Shown one piece after another: positions 1 through 10,944 of a DNA stretch of 64,000 bases. How positions within the stretch are numbered: position 1 is the stretch's first letter; each line of letters opens with the position of its first letter. The notes below the pieces were generated by a model. That model did not search any database. It had not been told where the DNA came from and saw only the letters and a list, made by a program, of their open reading frames with translations. This DNA is from Laccaria trichodermophora (Eukaryota > Basidiomycota > Agaricomycetes > Agaricales > Hydnangiaceae), in assembly GCA_018417955.1 (NCBI GenBank), contig JACTVC010000018.1, forward strand, positions 434,001 to 498,000, given 5' to 3'. The position numbers and the translations under genes are program-made.

Positions 1-196
1 GAGTGGACCGGGCTGAGGGACTTGGTGCCAGACAAGCCAGGACATGTTTCCTTTGCGGAGGGACAAATCAGTATGTGGAAACAGCTTGCCTTCCAGGCCA
101 CGAAAGAATTTATAAATGCCGGTGTCATGTGCCAGTCCATTGCATTACCTAATCTTGGTTGAATTAGATTATCATCCATCTTTATCCATCACCACC

Positions 197-1027
197 ATGT
201 CTTCTACACCAGTACTCTCAACACCAGTACCCCCTGTGCTGCAGGTTGAAATTGACTGGATGAAGGATATGATTGAAGGAAAAAAGTTTGAAGCACATTT
301 TGGTAAACGTCTACTGTGGGAGAACCAGCAGGAGTTCCAGGAAGTGCTCGACTACTGGTCATCTCGATTTAGGGCCATTCATGCGGCTAAGCTTGCAAAG
401 CCTATCGAGCCCAAGTTCCAAATCTCATGGAATGAGTATTATGCGGCCGAAGTGGTGAGCCACCTGGATTTTTCTGGATCTGGCCGCGACTAACCTTGTT
501 GCTTTGGAAAGGGCTTCATGATTGATAGTATTGGAATGGCCTTCGTTCATGGGCATGAGGTAAGCCATCCCGAACGCTTTTTTACTTGCTGACGTCGGCC
601 CCAGTTTGAGGTCCCCGCGTTCCTTAGAAGCTGTATTCAACGTGACCCTCTTCACCCCGACATCGCAATTCGAAGAGATGCTGTTCGGCCTTCATATCAG
701 TTTCCATGGTGGACGACTCCTAAAAGTTATCCGAAGGAGGGAATCTACTATATGCTTAGCCAGTCAGCCAAGTGGTATAAGTGGGCTGCCGATGGCGCTT
801 TGCCACTTGTACGAACAAACCTTCAAACATCAACCCTATCATCCGAGGACGTCAGCCGGCTTAAAGCACAATTGGAGCAAGCGCGGGAACTCATCGTGGA
901 GAAGATTGAACATGCCGAGGCCGAGGTCGATCTCATGACGCGGCAGATTAGGGAGTGGGAAGATCTTGTATATTTGTCTTCCAAACTTGATGCTGAGAAG
1001 CTCAGGGTATGCCAGCGGCCAGAGTGA
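197..1027 (+). CDS. Unknown three-exon protein, about 242 aa
   Basis: I do not recognise this protein. An ATG at 197 opens exon 1 (197-454), followed by candidate exons 512-559 and 605-1027. The introns are GTGAGC...GAAAG and GTAAGC...CCCAG, and all three exons join in one frame to a TGA at 1025-1027. The C-terminal third is rich in Glu, Ala, Arg and Leu and looks helical or coiled-coil (for example REWEDLVYLSS). No signal peptide or membrane segment is visible. It converges with the TET/JBP-type pseudogene, whose 3' end lies 11 bp downstream on the other strand. The first 110 bases of the window also read open in frame 1 and may be the tail of an upstream gene. Exon structure is inferred from splice signals only. 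Confidence 0.5.
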
Positions 1028-1038
1028 TTCCACATACA

Positions 1039-2236
1039 TTAAATAGCCAGTATTGTACGAGTCAGCTCTTCTATTGTTTGCCATTGAGGTGGTTTGACGT
1101 CAAGCCTCTCCCCAACCTTTTTATGCCAGAAGTGAGCCAAACAGGCCCGGTCACCGACAACGGGACAAACGCCATGTGGCAACACATTGCCAGCCAGGCC
1201 CACAAGAGTTCCTGGGTCATAAAGGAGGCTGAATCCGAGCCCGGGCATGTAAAACCGACCTCAGTCGTACTGGCCGATCGTCAACAACATGTCGAAAGAC
1301 TCCCTATAGCCCTTTACATCTCGGTGGGTAATTGTCTCTCTGTTTATGATGACTGAAAGGCCGGTGAAAGGTGTACCCCACACTCCCAGAGCCGATCTGG
1401 TAGCTTGATCTTGCAGGCCGTCCTCGGCGAGCTTGTCAAAGACCGCAAATCCTGACTCACATAGGTCGGGTTGAATGATGGAGTATATGGCAGAGATAAC
1501 GGCATTGATGAAGGAGAGTGATTTAAGATAGATTAGGTTACTGGCCTGTTGGATATCGGAGGAAGGATGAAGTGGATCAGCAGGACCTTCATGTCCTTGG
1601 GAGAACCAGCCGGGTGATAAATTTACTATGCCGGTCGTTTTGCTACCGTGGTCGGGGTGGATTTGATCCCGCCAACTCCCATTATTTTTCCTTTTGGGTT
1701 TTAGATTCTCCGTCTGGGTCCAAATCAGTTCCTGGACAGGTCCGAGTTAAAAACGTCTCAGTTATTGGGGGAAATAATTACCTGAAGGTCTTCTGAGAAT
1801 AACTTTGGGAAGTACCACAGAAGAATATGGCCGGCCTTGTCGGTTATGTGGCAAGGTTTATCAAGGTAAGGGATGTCGACCGTCGATGTTGACTGGTAGA
1901 TCGGTGGGAATCTTGTTAAGAGTCTCTTTTCTAAATCCTCATTGCTTCCACTCTGCCTCGGTGATAACTCGGCCACGTAATCTCGGACATCCCAGTCAGT
2001 TTGATCTGGAGAGGCTTTATTAGCCTGTCTGATACAGCCAGTTGAACATCAGACTTACATGATTGATTCCAGGCTTCTTCGAGCATCCTAATGACTTTTT
2101 CAACTTGAACTTGAGGTCCGGATGGAAGAAGCCATGTTGGTCTAGCAGGCTGAGGATGAATCAATGGCATTCTGGAACTTAGAAGCCGGCCTTTAATGTA
2201 GTGAGCTAAATCTTGTGAACATTGAGAGGGAGTCAT
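1039..2236 (-). pseudogene. TET/JBP-family 2OG-Fe(II) dioxygenase, nonsense-broken
   Basis: Homologous over most of its length to the oxygenase gene at 12.0-13.4 kb. This family oxidises 5-methylcytosine or thymine in DNA. Exons read 2236-2059, 2024-1782 and 1731-1039, and the intron after the HILLWYFPK block sits where the second copy has one after VILMWYLPN. The iron-ligand motif H-x-D is present as THRDVKG, and the distal His as LPHGVCPVVGDR. A TGA at 1261-1263 replaces one codon between the blocks ending GQYD and starting GRFYMPGLG, so the C-terminal third is cut off. It could be intact only if a tiny unseen intron removes the stop, which I think unlikely. Related genes are often carried by or near fungal KDZ transposons. 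Confidence 0.75.
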
Positions 2237-2539
2237 GGTTAAAAATAAAAATAAAAATCCCATTGACTTTTTATCTCCCAAAACATGAGGCCAGGGCATT
2301 GTCGTTCATTACGTCGAAATATATTAATTACGTTGAATTTAGGGTGAGAGGGTATTGATGGCCTTGTACTCGGCTCCATCTTGGCGTTGGTGCAGCCCGA
2401 TGCTTATGGCCGGCCGATTCAGGCGGCCCATCAAAAGCGCAGATAATTTTTTTTTGGACAAATTCAACGTTACAGGTATGGAATGATATCTATTAAGAGA
2501 CCCGTGTTACGCCGCATGCTCTTTCATAATAGGTGAAAT

Positions 2540-2950
2540 GGTGTTTGGATAGAAAAAAACAGGACGTACGGAAGGGTGACCTTCTCCCCATCATCGTCAA
2601 TGATAGTTAAGAGCATGGTCCCCTGATCACCATGTTAGTGGACAAAATGAAGAACCGAGGGGATTGCTCACGTCAGGCAACCGGCCCGTGGAGTCCACCG
2701 TCGCAAACATGAGACCGCCGCTGCACAGATTGAACCATACACGGGTTCCTTTCTGATGGATCATCAGCTGGTTAGACCAATCAATGGAGAAATACAGAAC
2801 TTACGGGGAAGGGGTTGGGTGGAGGGATGCCCAATAGAGTCCAGATCGTCATGGGGGTGAAGTGATTCATGTCGCAGTGAGGGGTGTGGGGGAAGATGGG
2901 TCCTTGAAATGTGAGAGTTTTTAAACGAGGAAACACACATGTCTCAGGTT
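2540..2950 (-). CDS. Possible exons of an unknown minus-strand gene
   Basis: Three short open blocks read on the minus strand between good splice signals. One is around 2930-2810, ending IPPPNPFP before GTAAGT. The next is around 2755-2680, containing GTRVWFNLCSGGLMFATVDS before GTGAGC. The third is around 2625-2565, containing MLLTIIDDDGEKVTLPYVL. The pattern looks coding but I do not recognise the protein and cannot fix its start or end. It lies upstream of the oxygenase pseudogene on the same strand and could be an N-terminal extension of it or a separate gene. Confidence 0.3.
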
Positions 2951-3050
2951 AAATTACAACCCTCGATCCAACCCTATATCAGAAGCATAAGAATATCTGG
3001 CAGATGCCTCAAGGACTCCCCACAAAAAGTTGAAAATGTCATCAGGATAA

Positions 3051-3098
3051 GCATGGCCGGGGATTGAACCCGGAAGGCAACTACCATTAGACCATGCC
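3051..3098 (-). repeat. Shortened tRNA-like sequence
   Basis: On the minus strand this 48-bp block has a box-A-like TGGTCTAATGGTA, a box-B-like GGGTTCAATCCC and complementary ends (GCATGG...CCATGC). It is far too short for a tRNA because the anticodon arm is missing. It is best read as a tRNA-derived repeat or pseudo-tRNA. Confidence 0.5.
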
Positions 3099-3260
3099 AG
3101 ATTCCAAAGATTTTGGGCAAATTGAAAGGACATTGATGGGGACCTGCCCGGGCACAAGTTGAAGCCCCATGCTCGGGCCTACTTTCTAATCGTGTCCTGG
3201 GCCGGAAGTATCCAGTTAAGGCTCACTAAAATCTCCTGACCAAAATTATCTTGCAACACT

Positions 3261-3752
3261 GACTTGGCCTAGTCGTCATGGTGGAAGGTGCTTCATGATC
3301 TATGTGTATATGCCCTGGGTTCAAATCCCACACAAGTCATTCTCATGACATTTAATACTTGATTTTTGCACCGGTTGTCTTATGGCCCGGGTTCACCCCC
3401 CGAACAAGTAAGTCAGTGCCGACCTTGCAGGCCCTGATTCAGTATGCCCCAGCTTCAAATGCCGAACACGTTTACTTCTATTAGAATGATTGTTGACCAG
3501 CATTTTGTTGTAAGATTGACTTGGCTTAGTGGTTAAGGTGGCATGTGTACGTAGTGCATCTGCTCGGGTTCAAATCCCAAACAAGTCAGTGCTTGTACAT
3601 CTTCGAATATTTTTTACATACATTGCTATACGGTCGCCAGCTAAGAGATACTGACCAAGAGTTTGTTGCGACATTGACTTGGCTTATTGGTTAAGATGGC
3701 AGGTGTACTTAGTGTATCTCTGTATGCCCTGGGTTCAAATCCCGAAAAAGTC
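3261..3752 (+). repeat. tRNA-like repeat cluster A (three copies)
   Basis: Copies at 3261-3338, 3518-3587 and 3676-3752 share a start of GACTTGGC, a box A close to TGGCTTAGTGG, a box B close to GGTTCAAATCC and an end of CAAGTC that pairs with the start like an acceptor stem. Length is 70-78 bp. The middle part varies and gives no convincing anticodon arm, so these are tRNA-derived repeats (SINE-like heads) rather than working tRNA genes. Confidence 0.6.
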
Positions 3753-3829
3753 GTTCATTCTTCTCCACTATTTTTTACTTACTGCTATTATTAGAAGTGA
3801 CATGGTTGGCATCCATTCCCTCTTACAAA

Positions 3830-4380
3830 CTACCGAGCTTGCAGAGTTAGGCCGAGAACAGGTAGTTGTCTTAGGCCGAGAACCTGTTGTCTTAGGCCGA
3901 GAACGGGTAAGTTACAAAGTGCCGAGCGGTTTAAATCATCGTCTTCCAAGATCTGGTCCCTAGAAGGGGTTGTTGTCTTTTGCCGAGAGCGGGTAAGTTA
4001 CAAAGTACCAAGCAGATTGTCTTGGTAGTCATCTTCGGCCGAGAACACGTAAAGTTACCAAGTGCCGAGCTTGCAGGCCCAGGTTCAATTCATCGTCCGC
4101 TGAATTGACTGGAGAGTGACCAACATTTCTAGAACGGGTAGTTGTCTTCTTAGGCCGAGAACTAGTTGTCTTTGGCCGAGAACGGGTAAGTTACAAAGAG
4201 CAGAGTGGTTCAAATCATCATCTGGTCCCTAGAAGGGGTTGTTGTCTTGTGCCGAGAGCGGGTAGTATACAAAGTACCGAGCAGATTGTCTTGGTAGTCA
4301 TCTTAGGCCGAGAACGTGTAAAGTTACCAAGTGCCGAGCTTGCAGGCCCAGGTTCAATTCATCGTCTTCCGAATTGACTG
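3830..4380 (+). repeat. GCCGAGAACGGGTAAGTTAC dispersed repeat, cluster A
   Basis: The phrase TTAGGCCGAGAACGGGTA, often followed by AGTTACAAAGTGCCGAGC and TTGCAGGCC, recurs with small variations at least eight times here. It returns between about 8960 and 9245 on the other side of the inserted LTR element, so both parts belong to one older repeat field that the LTR element split. Confidence 0.6.
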
Positions 4381-4387
4381 GAGATAC

Positions 4388-4706
4388 TGTGATATAGGAT
4401 TGGAAGGGAATGCCCAGAGGCCATAGTCAAACAGTGGTATATAGCTAGATTTGGATATCTTACATAATATATTGATCTTTTGTCTTGAACCACCACCTTG
4501 TCAGCAGTCTTGCCATCCTCTTGCACTACATGTAGTGCCTTGTATAACTGTACTTCCTACAGTATGCATAATCATGTTGGGCCAGCTGAGTATCTTGTAA
4601 CTGCTCATTGCTCACTCATGGGTGTTGATCCCAGATCCACCCATTCTTGCCTCCTCCTTCCCTCTTGGCTTCAGCTATGCGAGAAGTTCAGAGTGAACGC
4701 TTCACA
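4388..4706 (+). repeat. 5' LTR, 319 bp
   Basis: Starts TGTGAT, ends TTCACA, and shows no difference from the copy at 7945-8263 by eye. Confidence 0.9.
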
Positions 4707-4707
4707 A

Positions 4708-4752
4708 TGGTGGGGGCACCACGGACTTCACCAAAGCATGGTTGAAGTCTGC
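4708..4752 (+). promoter_or_regulatory. Primer-binding site plus adjacent hairpin
   Basis: TGGTGGGGGCACCACGGA starts one base after the LTR, the usual place for a tRNA-primed start of minus-strand synthesis. It runs into a hairpin with arms GACTTCACC and GGTTGAAGTC (one bulge, loop AAAGCAT). The intact chromovirus has a near-identical PBS with its own hairpin of arms GGACTTCAT and ATGAAGTCC. The priming tRNA is not identified. Confidence 0.55.
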
Positions 4753-4984
4753 CTTTCTTGGTAGAGGGAGAGCTGGAGAGTTGTGGGAATGCGCCAGCTC
4801 ATCACAGGAGGAACCTTAGCATGAATGGTAGCTGCTGCTCGCGCACTTCGCGGCGGGCTTACTACTTCATGTGAAAGGGCTCATCCATCCTTCAGTTGGA
4901 TGAACCATTGACTTTAGCTTGTGCTTGCACAGCAGGTTGAGGTTTGTTTGATTGGGGTGCTGCGCTGACTCTGAGCAGCTGGGC

Positions 4985-5080
4985 TTTGGGATTTCGCGAC
5001 TACGCGGCCTGAAGTCTACTGTGAGGAGAGTTCCTCTCACCTATGTCTGGATTTCGCGACTACGCGGCCATTGACTTGGT
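4985..5080 (+). repeat. Short duplicated motif GGATTTCGCGACTACGCGGCC
   Basis: A phrase close to ATTTCGCGACTACGCGGC occurs twice, at about 4988 and 5048, inside the non-autonomous LTR element. A related phrase (GCTCGCGCACTTCGCGGCGGG) occurs at about 4836 and again in the 6.8-7.1 kb array. Confidence 0.5.
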
Positions 5081-5429
5081 GAGGAGGTCACCTGCAACCA
5101 GTGTCGCCTGCTGCTTTGCGCTGCTTCACTGTCTCTCAGACTCCACCTGTTCCTCAACCATCTCCCTTGTCTTTTAGCATCTAGGCCTCTCAAGAACAGC
5201 CAGATGTTCATTGACATCCCTCCAGTTCAGTCTGCTGCTCTGGAAATTATGTGCTATGCCCTACTATGCTTCTCTCCCAATCTTTCCTGTTTTCTTGCTT
5301 GGGGACTGAGTATTCTCATCCTCCTTTCTTCTCTATGAACTCCCTGGAATGGCTCTTCTTGGTTTCTGAATGGTTAGAAGGGTTTGGAGTTGTTTTGGGT
5401 TGGATGGGGTTGATGGGACATCAAAATTG

Positions 5430-6392
5430 GACTTGTTCACCTCATATCTCGCCAACCGATGCCCCGATTGCTCTCGTCTCTTTTGCGCTGGGAAGCCCTC
5501 GTTCATACCTTTCTTTGGACCCCCTGAACTCGCCAAACGGTCGCGTATTGGCTGCGCTTCACCTATTTCAGCCTGGTATGACCAAAATGAACATATCTCG
5601 TCCGTTCTCGGCGAGATCCTCGTCGTTCCTTTTGTTCTTTGGCTCGTTTTGAAGCCACGGTCAATGCGCTTCTGGGAAGCCCTCATACGCGTCAAACGGA
5701 CGAGCGGTTCCTGTGTTACAGCACCATCCCTCCAACAACCACTTACATGTGACTTGTTCATGTCATATCTCGCCAACCGATCCCCCGATTGCGCTCATCC
5801 TTTTTGCGTTGGAAAGCCCTTATTCACACCTTTCTGTGGACTCCCTGAACTCGCCAAACGGTCACCTATTGGCGGTGCTTCGCCTAGTTCAGCCTGGTAT
5901 GACCAAGATGAGCATGTTTCATCCATTCTCGGCGAGATCTTCGTCGTCCCTTTCGTTCTTTGGTTCGTTTTAAAGCCACGGTCAATGCGCTTCTGGGAAG
6001 CCCTCATACGCGTCAAACGGACGAGCGGTTCTCATGTCACAGCACCATCCCTCCAACAACCATTTGCATGTGACTTGTTCATGACATATCTCGCCAACCA
6101 ACACCCCGATTGCTCTCGTCTCTTTTGCGCTGGGAAGCTCTCGTTCATACCTTTCTTTGGACCCCATGAACTCGCCAAACGGTCACATATTGGCTGCGCT
6201 TCGCCTAGTTCAGCCTGGCATGGCCAAACTGAACATATTTCGTCCGTTCTCGACGAGATCCTCGTCGTTCCTTATGTTCTTTGGCTTATTTTGAAGCCAC
6301 GGTCAATGCGCTTCTGGGAAGCCCTTATACGCGCCAAACGGACAAGCGGTCCTTGTGTTACAGTGCCATCTCTTCAACAACCATTTCCCCAT
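5430..6392 (+). repeat. Three tandem 321-bp repeats with a 353-codon open frame
   Basis: Units start at 5430, 5751 and 6072 with GACTTGTTCA and have a period of exactly 321 bp (107 codons). One frame, from ATG 5370 to a stop at 6431, is open through all three, giving a 353-residue product with three 107-residue repeats. Part of the opposite strand is open too, as expected for any repeat whose period is divisible by three. The product resembles no retroelement protein I know. I treat it as a repeat with an uncertain ORF. Confidence 0.65.
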
Positions 6393-6765
6393 TCCTATTG
6401 TCATAACCTGCTCGCATCGGACGCTCTATAGCTCGTTTGAAACGCCTGAATCGTACCTTTCCGACGCACCTATTCACGTCGATAACGGACAACAGCCTGG
6501 TCTGCAGTATGCATTTACTCCAGAACTGCAGTTTCTGGGTATTACCTCTCTATCTCGACAACCACGGCTCGTCACGATACGCGAATTATACCGTTGGAAA
6601 GGCGTTGTTCGTAGCTTTCGAACGGGTATTTGATCCCCAGGAACGGGCCAGAAATCACTACGCTATGCTCAAACACATTTTTGGCTACCTCAGGATCTCC
6701 CCTCTATTTGGGGTGTTAAGACTTGATTGGAGGACTCTTATGGGCAGGGGAGACACCTCAACTGG

Positions 6766-7165
6766 TTGAGAGTTGCTGCTCGCGCATTACGCGGCGGACT
6801 CTTCTTCAGTCATGGTAACCTTCTGGCTCCATCAGAAGGCTGATTGCTGCTCGCGCGTTGTGCGGCGGATCAGTGTGGAGGAGTTGCAGCTCGCGCATTA
6901 CGCGGCGGACTCTTCTTCAATCATGGTAACCTTCTGGGTCCCTCAGAAGTACTGATTGCTGCTCGCGTGTTATGCGGCGGATCAGTGTTGAGGAGTTGCT
7001 GCTCACACATTATGCGGCGGACTCTTCTTCAATCATGGTAACCTTCTGGCTCCTGATTGCAGCTCGCATGTTTTGCGGCGGATCAGTGTTGAGGAGTTGC
7101 TGCTCGCACATTATGCGGCGGACTCTTCTTCAATCATGGTAACCTTACAGATTGCTGCTTGTGTG
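6766..7165 (+). repeat. Tandem array of GCTGCTCGCGCATTACGCGGCGGA units
   Basis: Four or five degenerate units of roughly 100-120 bp each carry GCTCGCGCATTACGCGGCGG, CTCTTCTTCAATCATGGTAA and CCTTCTGG. The array lies in the interior of the non-autonomous LTR element and has no long open frame. Confidence 0.6.
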
Positions 7166-7925
7166 TTGCATGGCCTGTGTCCACTCTGGGGGGCAAAATT
7201 TATGACAACATTTTTTTCCCCTCCTTTCCTTCAACCTCTTATCATTCCTACCCAACATGGCACCACCTTTACCCACTCAGACACCAACTTAGGATCACGG
7301 CTTGTAATTTTCCACTGCACGATCTCTTCGCCTCTATCCTCCCTGGCTTGATTCTTGAGATTCGCACACTGGAAAAGTGGGGGGCTGTAGGGGAGTATAG
7401 GTGGAAGATGGGAGGAGAGGCGCAAGCCTCTATCCCATTACACGCTCCCCATGTCCAGACGACACACCACAATGGAAGCAAGCTACATCATATTGATGGG
7501 TAGAGGGAGTTGAGTTGGGATCAACGATCTGAGTGGAGAGGCGCAAGCCTCTATCACACTATACATGTCTTATACCCAGACCACAAGTATGATGGAAGCA
7601 TGCTACACCATCTTGATGGGGAAAGGCAATGGAGTTGGGATGGATGACCTGGAAGCCATCCACTTGCATGGTTTCCCAGTACTCATGGTTATACATCACT
7701 GAAGAGAGAATGGGAGGATCATATGGGTATTTCTGGGTTAAGCTGGGAGCTTACAGTGACCAGCTTTCCAGATAGCAAATTATTTGGGGCCAAATTTTTT
7801 CTTTCTTTTATTCATCTTCTTTGCTTTGCTACCTTTTGGTCTCATTTTATCCTGATATTCACTCTGGGGGGCAAGAGGATTTCTATTCTATTATTCTTCC
7901 CCACCATTGTTTTCCTTACATGCCC

Positions 7926-7944
7926 TCTGGACATTGGGGGGCTT
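7926..7944 (+). promoter_or_regulatory. Polypurine tract before the 3' LTR
   Basis: CTCTGGACATTGGGGGGCTT ends directly at the 3' LTR, the expected site of plus-strand priming. Two decoy-like copies of CTCTGGGGGGC lie upstream near 7178 and 7862. The chromovirus ends with the matching TGGGGGGGCTT before its own LTR. Confidence 0.6.
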
Positions 7945-8263
7945 TGTGATATAGGATTGGAAGGGAATGCCCAGAGGCCATAGTCAAACAGTGGTATATA
8001 GCTAGATTTGGATATCTTACATAATATATTGATCTTTTGTCTTGAACCACCACCTTGTCAGCAGTCTTGCCATCCTCTTGCACTACATGTAGTGCCTTGT
8101 ATAACTGTACTTCCTACAGTATGCATAATCATGTTGGGCCAGCTGAGTATCTTGTAACTGCTCATTGCTCACTCATGGGTGTTGATCCCAGATCCACCCA
8201 TTCTTGCCTCCTCCTTCCCTCTTGGCTTCAGCTATGCGAGAAGTTCAGAGTGAACGCTTCACA
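7945..8263 (+). repeat. 3' LTR, 319 bp
   Basis: Identical by eye to the 5' LTR and followed by the target duplicate GATAC. Confidence 0.9.
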
Positions 8264-8288
8264 GATACTGACCAACATTTCGCAACAT

Positions 8289-8653
8289 TGGCTTGGCTTA
8301 GTGGTTAAGGTGGCAGGTGTATGTAGTATGCCCAGGTTCAAATCCCAAACAGGTCATTGCTTGGACATCTTCAAAAACTTATTGCTATTAGAGTCACATG
8401 GTCGGCAGGTAAAAGATACAGACCGACATCCTCTTCCCCTTTGGCTTGGCTTATTGATTAAGCTGGGAGGTGTGTGTAGTATATGTATGTATGCCCTGGG
8501 TTCAAATCCCGAACAAATTTTTTACTTACTGCTATTATGGTCGGCAGCCAAAAGATACTGACCGACGTCGTCTTCCAACGTTGGCTTAGCTTAGTGATTA
8601 AGCTGGGAGGTGTACAGAGTGTCTGAATGCCCTGGGTTCGAATCCCAGAAGTC
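8289..8653 (+). repeat. tRNA-like repeat cluster B (three copies)
   Basis: Copies lie near 8289-8355, 8443-8517 and 8581-8653. The last has a perfect T-arm-like stem CTGGG/CCCAG around loop TTCGAAT. Each is preceded by AAAGATACTGACCGAC-like sequence, so the repeating unit is larger than the tRNA-like head. Confidence 0.6.
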
Positions 8654-8959
8654 AGTTACACCTATCAAAACTCTTTTGTTAAAATTTACTAATCAATGCT
8701 AGTTTGACCAATATCTTGTGGATCATGTTGAAAATTAACCATAACTACAATAGGTCTCACCAGCTGACCCTGGTAACCAGAGTTCAGGGCTCTCGGCCGA
8801 CCGCCAACCCAGGCAAATTCAAAATGTCCGCCGACCTTGCATAGCCTAGCTGCTAATCAGAAGTGAAGGCCCTCAGCCGATCACCAACCCAGCAACGTTC
8901 AAAACATGGTTGCAACTTGTTCATTTTTGTAACACTGGCTAGAATTTACTAATCAATTC

Positions 8960-9245
8960 TTACCGAGCTTGCAGACCCGGATTAGGTGTCTTAGACCGAG
9001 AACAGGAAGTTGCTTTAGGCCAGGTAAGTGACCGAATCCATGTAACTTCTCAGTATCAAGTTACAAAGTACCGAGCTTTCAGGCAGGGTCGAACATTGAC
9101 TTCAGATACTGACAATTTTAAATTTTACTAATCAATGCTCCCTTATTGCAGAGCCGAGTTAGTCAGCTTAGGCCAAGAACGGGTAATTTTTTTGATAGTT
9201 ATCTTAGGCCGAGAACCAAGTTACAAAGTGCCGAGCTTGCAGGCC
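8960..9245 (+). repeat. GCCGAGAAC dispersed repeat, cluster B
   Basis: Further copies of the AGGCCGAGAAC / CAAGTTACAAAGTGCCGAGC phrase seen at 3.8-4.4 kb. Confidence 0.5.
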
Positions 9246-9272
9246 GACATTGACTTGAGATCCTGACCAATT

Positions 9273-9523
9273 GGCTTGGCTCAGTGGTTAAGATGGGAGG
9301 TGTACGCATTGTATCTATGTATGCCCTGGGTTCAAATCCCTAACAAGTCATGTTGGCTATCCTGAACAGTCTTTTACTTACTACTAACTATATTAGAGTG
9401 ACATGGTCGTCAGCTAAAAGATACTCCCCAACTTCCTCTTGCAGCGCTGACTTGGCTTAGTGGTTGAGCTGGGAGGTGTACATAGTGTATGTATGTATAC
9501 CCTGGGTTCGAATCCCAGAAGTC
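9273..9523 (+). repeat. tRNA-like repeat cluster C (two copies)
   Basis: Copies lie at 9273-9349 and 9449-9523. The second is the best preserved of the family: acceptor-like ends GACTT/AAGTC, box A TGGCTTAGTGG, consensus box B GGTTCGAATCC and a perfect T-arm stem CTGGG/CCCAG. A box-A fragment on the opposite strand lies at 9603-9620. The anticodon arm is not convincing, so I do not call a tRNA gene. Confidence 0.55.
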
Positions 9524-9624
9524 ACTTGAGTACCGACGGAGTAAACTCTTTTTTTTTTGTAACCACTCAAGGTGACGTTAGAAGACAATCATTATTGTAG
9601 CATTGACCACTAAGCCAAGTCATT

Positions 9625-10920
9625 ATGGCAAGGGAATGACACATCTGACCTGGGACATTATCCAGCCGAAAGAAGGTTACAACCACAGATGGGAAATAAT
9701 GGCAAAGGGGAGTTGGGATAAAACGAGGAAAATGGTTTTGGGCCGGCCTCGGGCTGACAATGAGATTCATGACCTCGGTATGTCAACTGATTGGACCGGG
9801 CCAAGTTTTGGCTGGTCAGCTGACTCATAATCCATGAGCGGCTGACCCACAATCCAAGGCAATTTCAGTGGGGTCAACTCATCATTAGGCTCCTCGGCCG
9901 GCACATAGAACCACTCCTTAAGAATATATAGGTGGCCGGGCCAGGTTTGATGGGGTCAACATATGTATCGGCTCATCAGCAGGCACCATCAACTATGGCC
10001 TGTTTGTATAGTCAGGGGTCTCAGTGTCGTTGGGGTAAGGTCACTAATACTTGTGGCATTGTGTTGTGGTTACAATGGGTGGCGTCGTTGGGTTGTGGTG
10101 GTAATAGTAGTAACAATTGAAGTTGTCTAAGTTCGAAAATGTAAGTTGAACACGTCACGTGACATCCCGCAACCGTACCAACTTCCATCAATTCACTTCT
10201 TACACTTTCTAAGGCAGCTCGTAGCTATAACTTCACGAGTTTTGCACCTTTTGGTCTCTATGTAGGCTTGTTTTAATCGCTTTATTTACGCGAATTCAAC
10301 CCACCTTACGGCGTAAAAAAATATAGAGTACCTCAGAAACTGTAGCATGAACTATTTTGCCTGTGGTACAGATGTAACATATATTATATCATCATGAGTT
10401 CTGCTCGGTTTCATGCGATCTTGGGCTCGCTAGAAACGCACAAATCAGAGCTTTAAAACGGGTCTAATAGCCCCTAATATTTCGACGTTTAAGGCAACCT
10501 CCGATAACATTTACCATTTTTGGGCAGATTCTTCGCCAGTAATTGGTCCATAGCCCTGCGAGTTTTGACCTAAATGCTACGTATACAGACGCGTTGGAAA
10601 CGGCTTAAACGCCGCTTTTCAGCGCAAAAAAGAACACAAAAAACGGATATGACTTGCAAAAGATACCTCATCTTCTTTGTTGTTGCAATTTTTGTAGGTC
10701 AATCAATTTCTGAACAGTGGTGTGGTTTCTTCTTGTTCCAGCCTTATTTTGATCATAATGATTGATATATAATAAGGAATGTTCTTTCTATTGAAATCCA
10801 TTCTACTAGTAGTTTCAGGTTATCTCAGGACAGTTCAGGTTGCCCAAAGGTTGCCCCAGGACATCCTGTGATGCCTTGTGACACCCTGGGAAAAAGCTTA
10901 CAAACATGTTTGTCCCAGGA
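9625..10920. other. No gene recognised
   Basis: No long open frame with coding character, splice pattern or repeat structure is visible. The stretch 10150-10770 contains short AT-rich patches and resembles unannotated repeat DNA. Confidence 0.5.
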
Positions 10921-10944
10921 AAAAAGTGATTTTCCTGATGTTTG

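Larger units (their letters stand above)
4388..8263 (+). mobile_element. Non-autonomous LTR retrotransposon (LARD/TRIM-like)
   Basis: Two 319-bp direct repeats that look identical by eye (4388-4706 and 7945-8263) begin TGTGATATAGG and end CGCTTCACA. They are flanked by the 5-bp target duplication GATAC (4383-4387 and 8264-8268). A primer-binding-site candidate TGGTGGGGGCACCACGGA starts at 4708, and a polypurine tract ending GGGGGGCTT abuts the 3' LTR. The 3.2-kb interior has no gag, protease, RT or integrase. It consists largely of tandem repeats, so movement must have relied on enzymes from elsewhere. Identical LTRs point to a recent insertion. Confidence 0.9.

Noticed and set aside
4708..4725. 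Self-primed reverse transcription as in Tf1
   Set aside because: That needs a stretch in the transcript 5' end complementary to the PBS. I found no GGTGCCCCCACC-like word in either LTR.
3518..9523. Functional tRNA genes
   Set aside because: Box A, box B and acceptor-like ends are present, but no copy gives a clean anticodon arm and the middles vary too much. Treated as tRNA-derived repeats.
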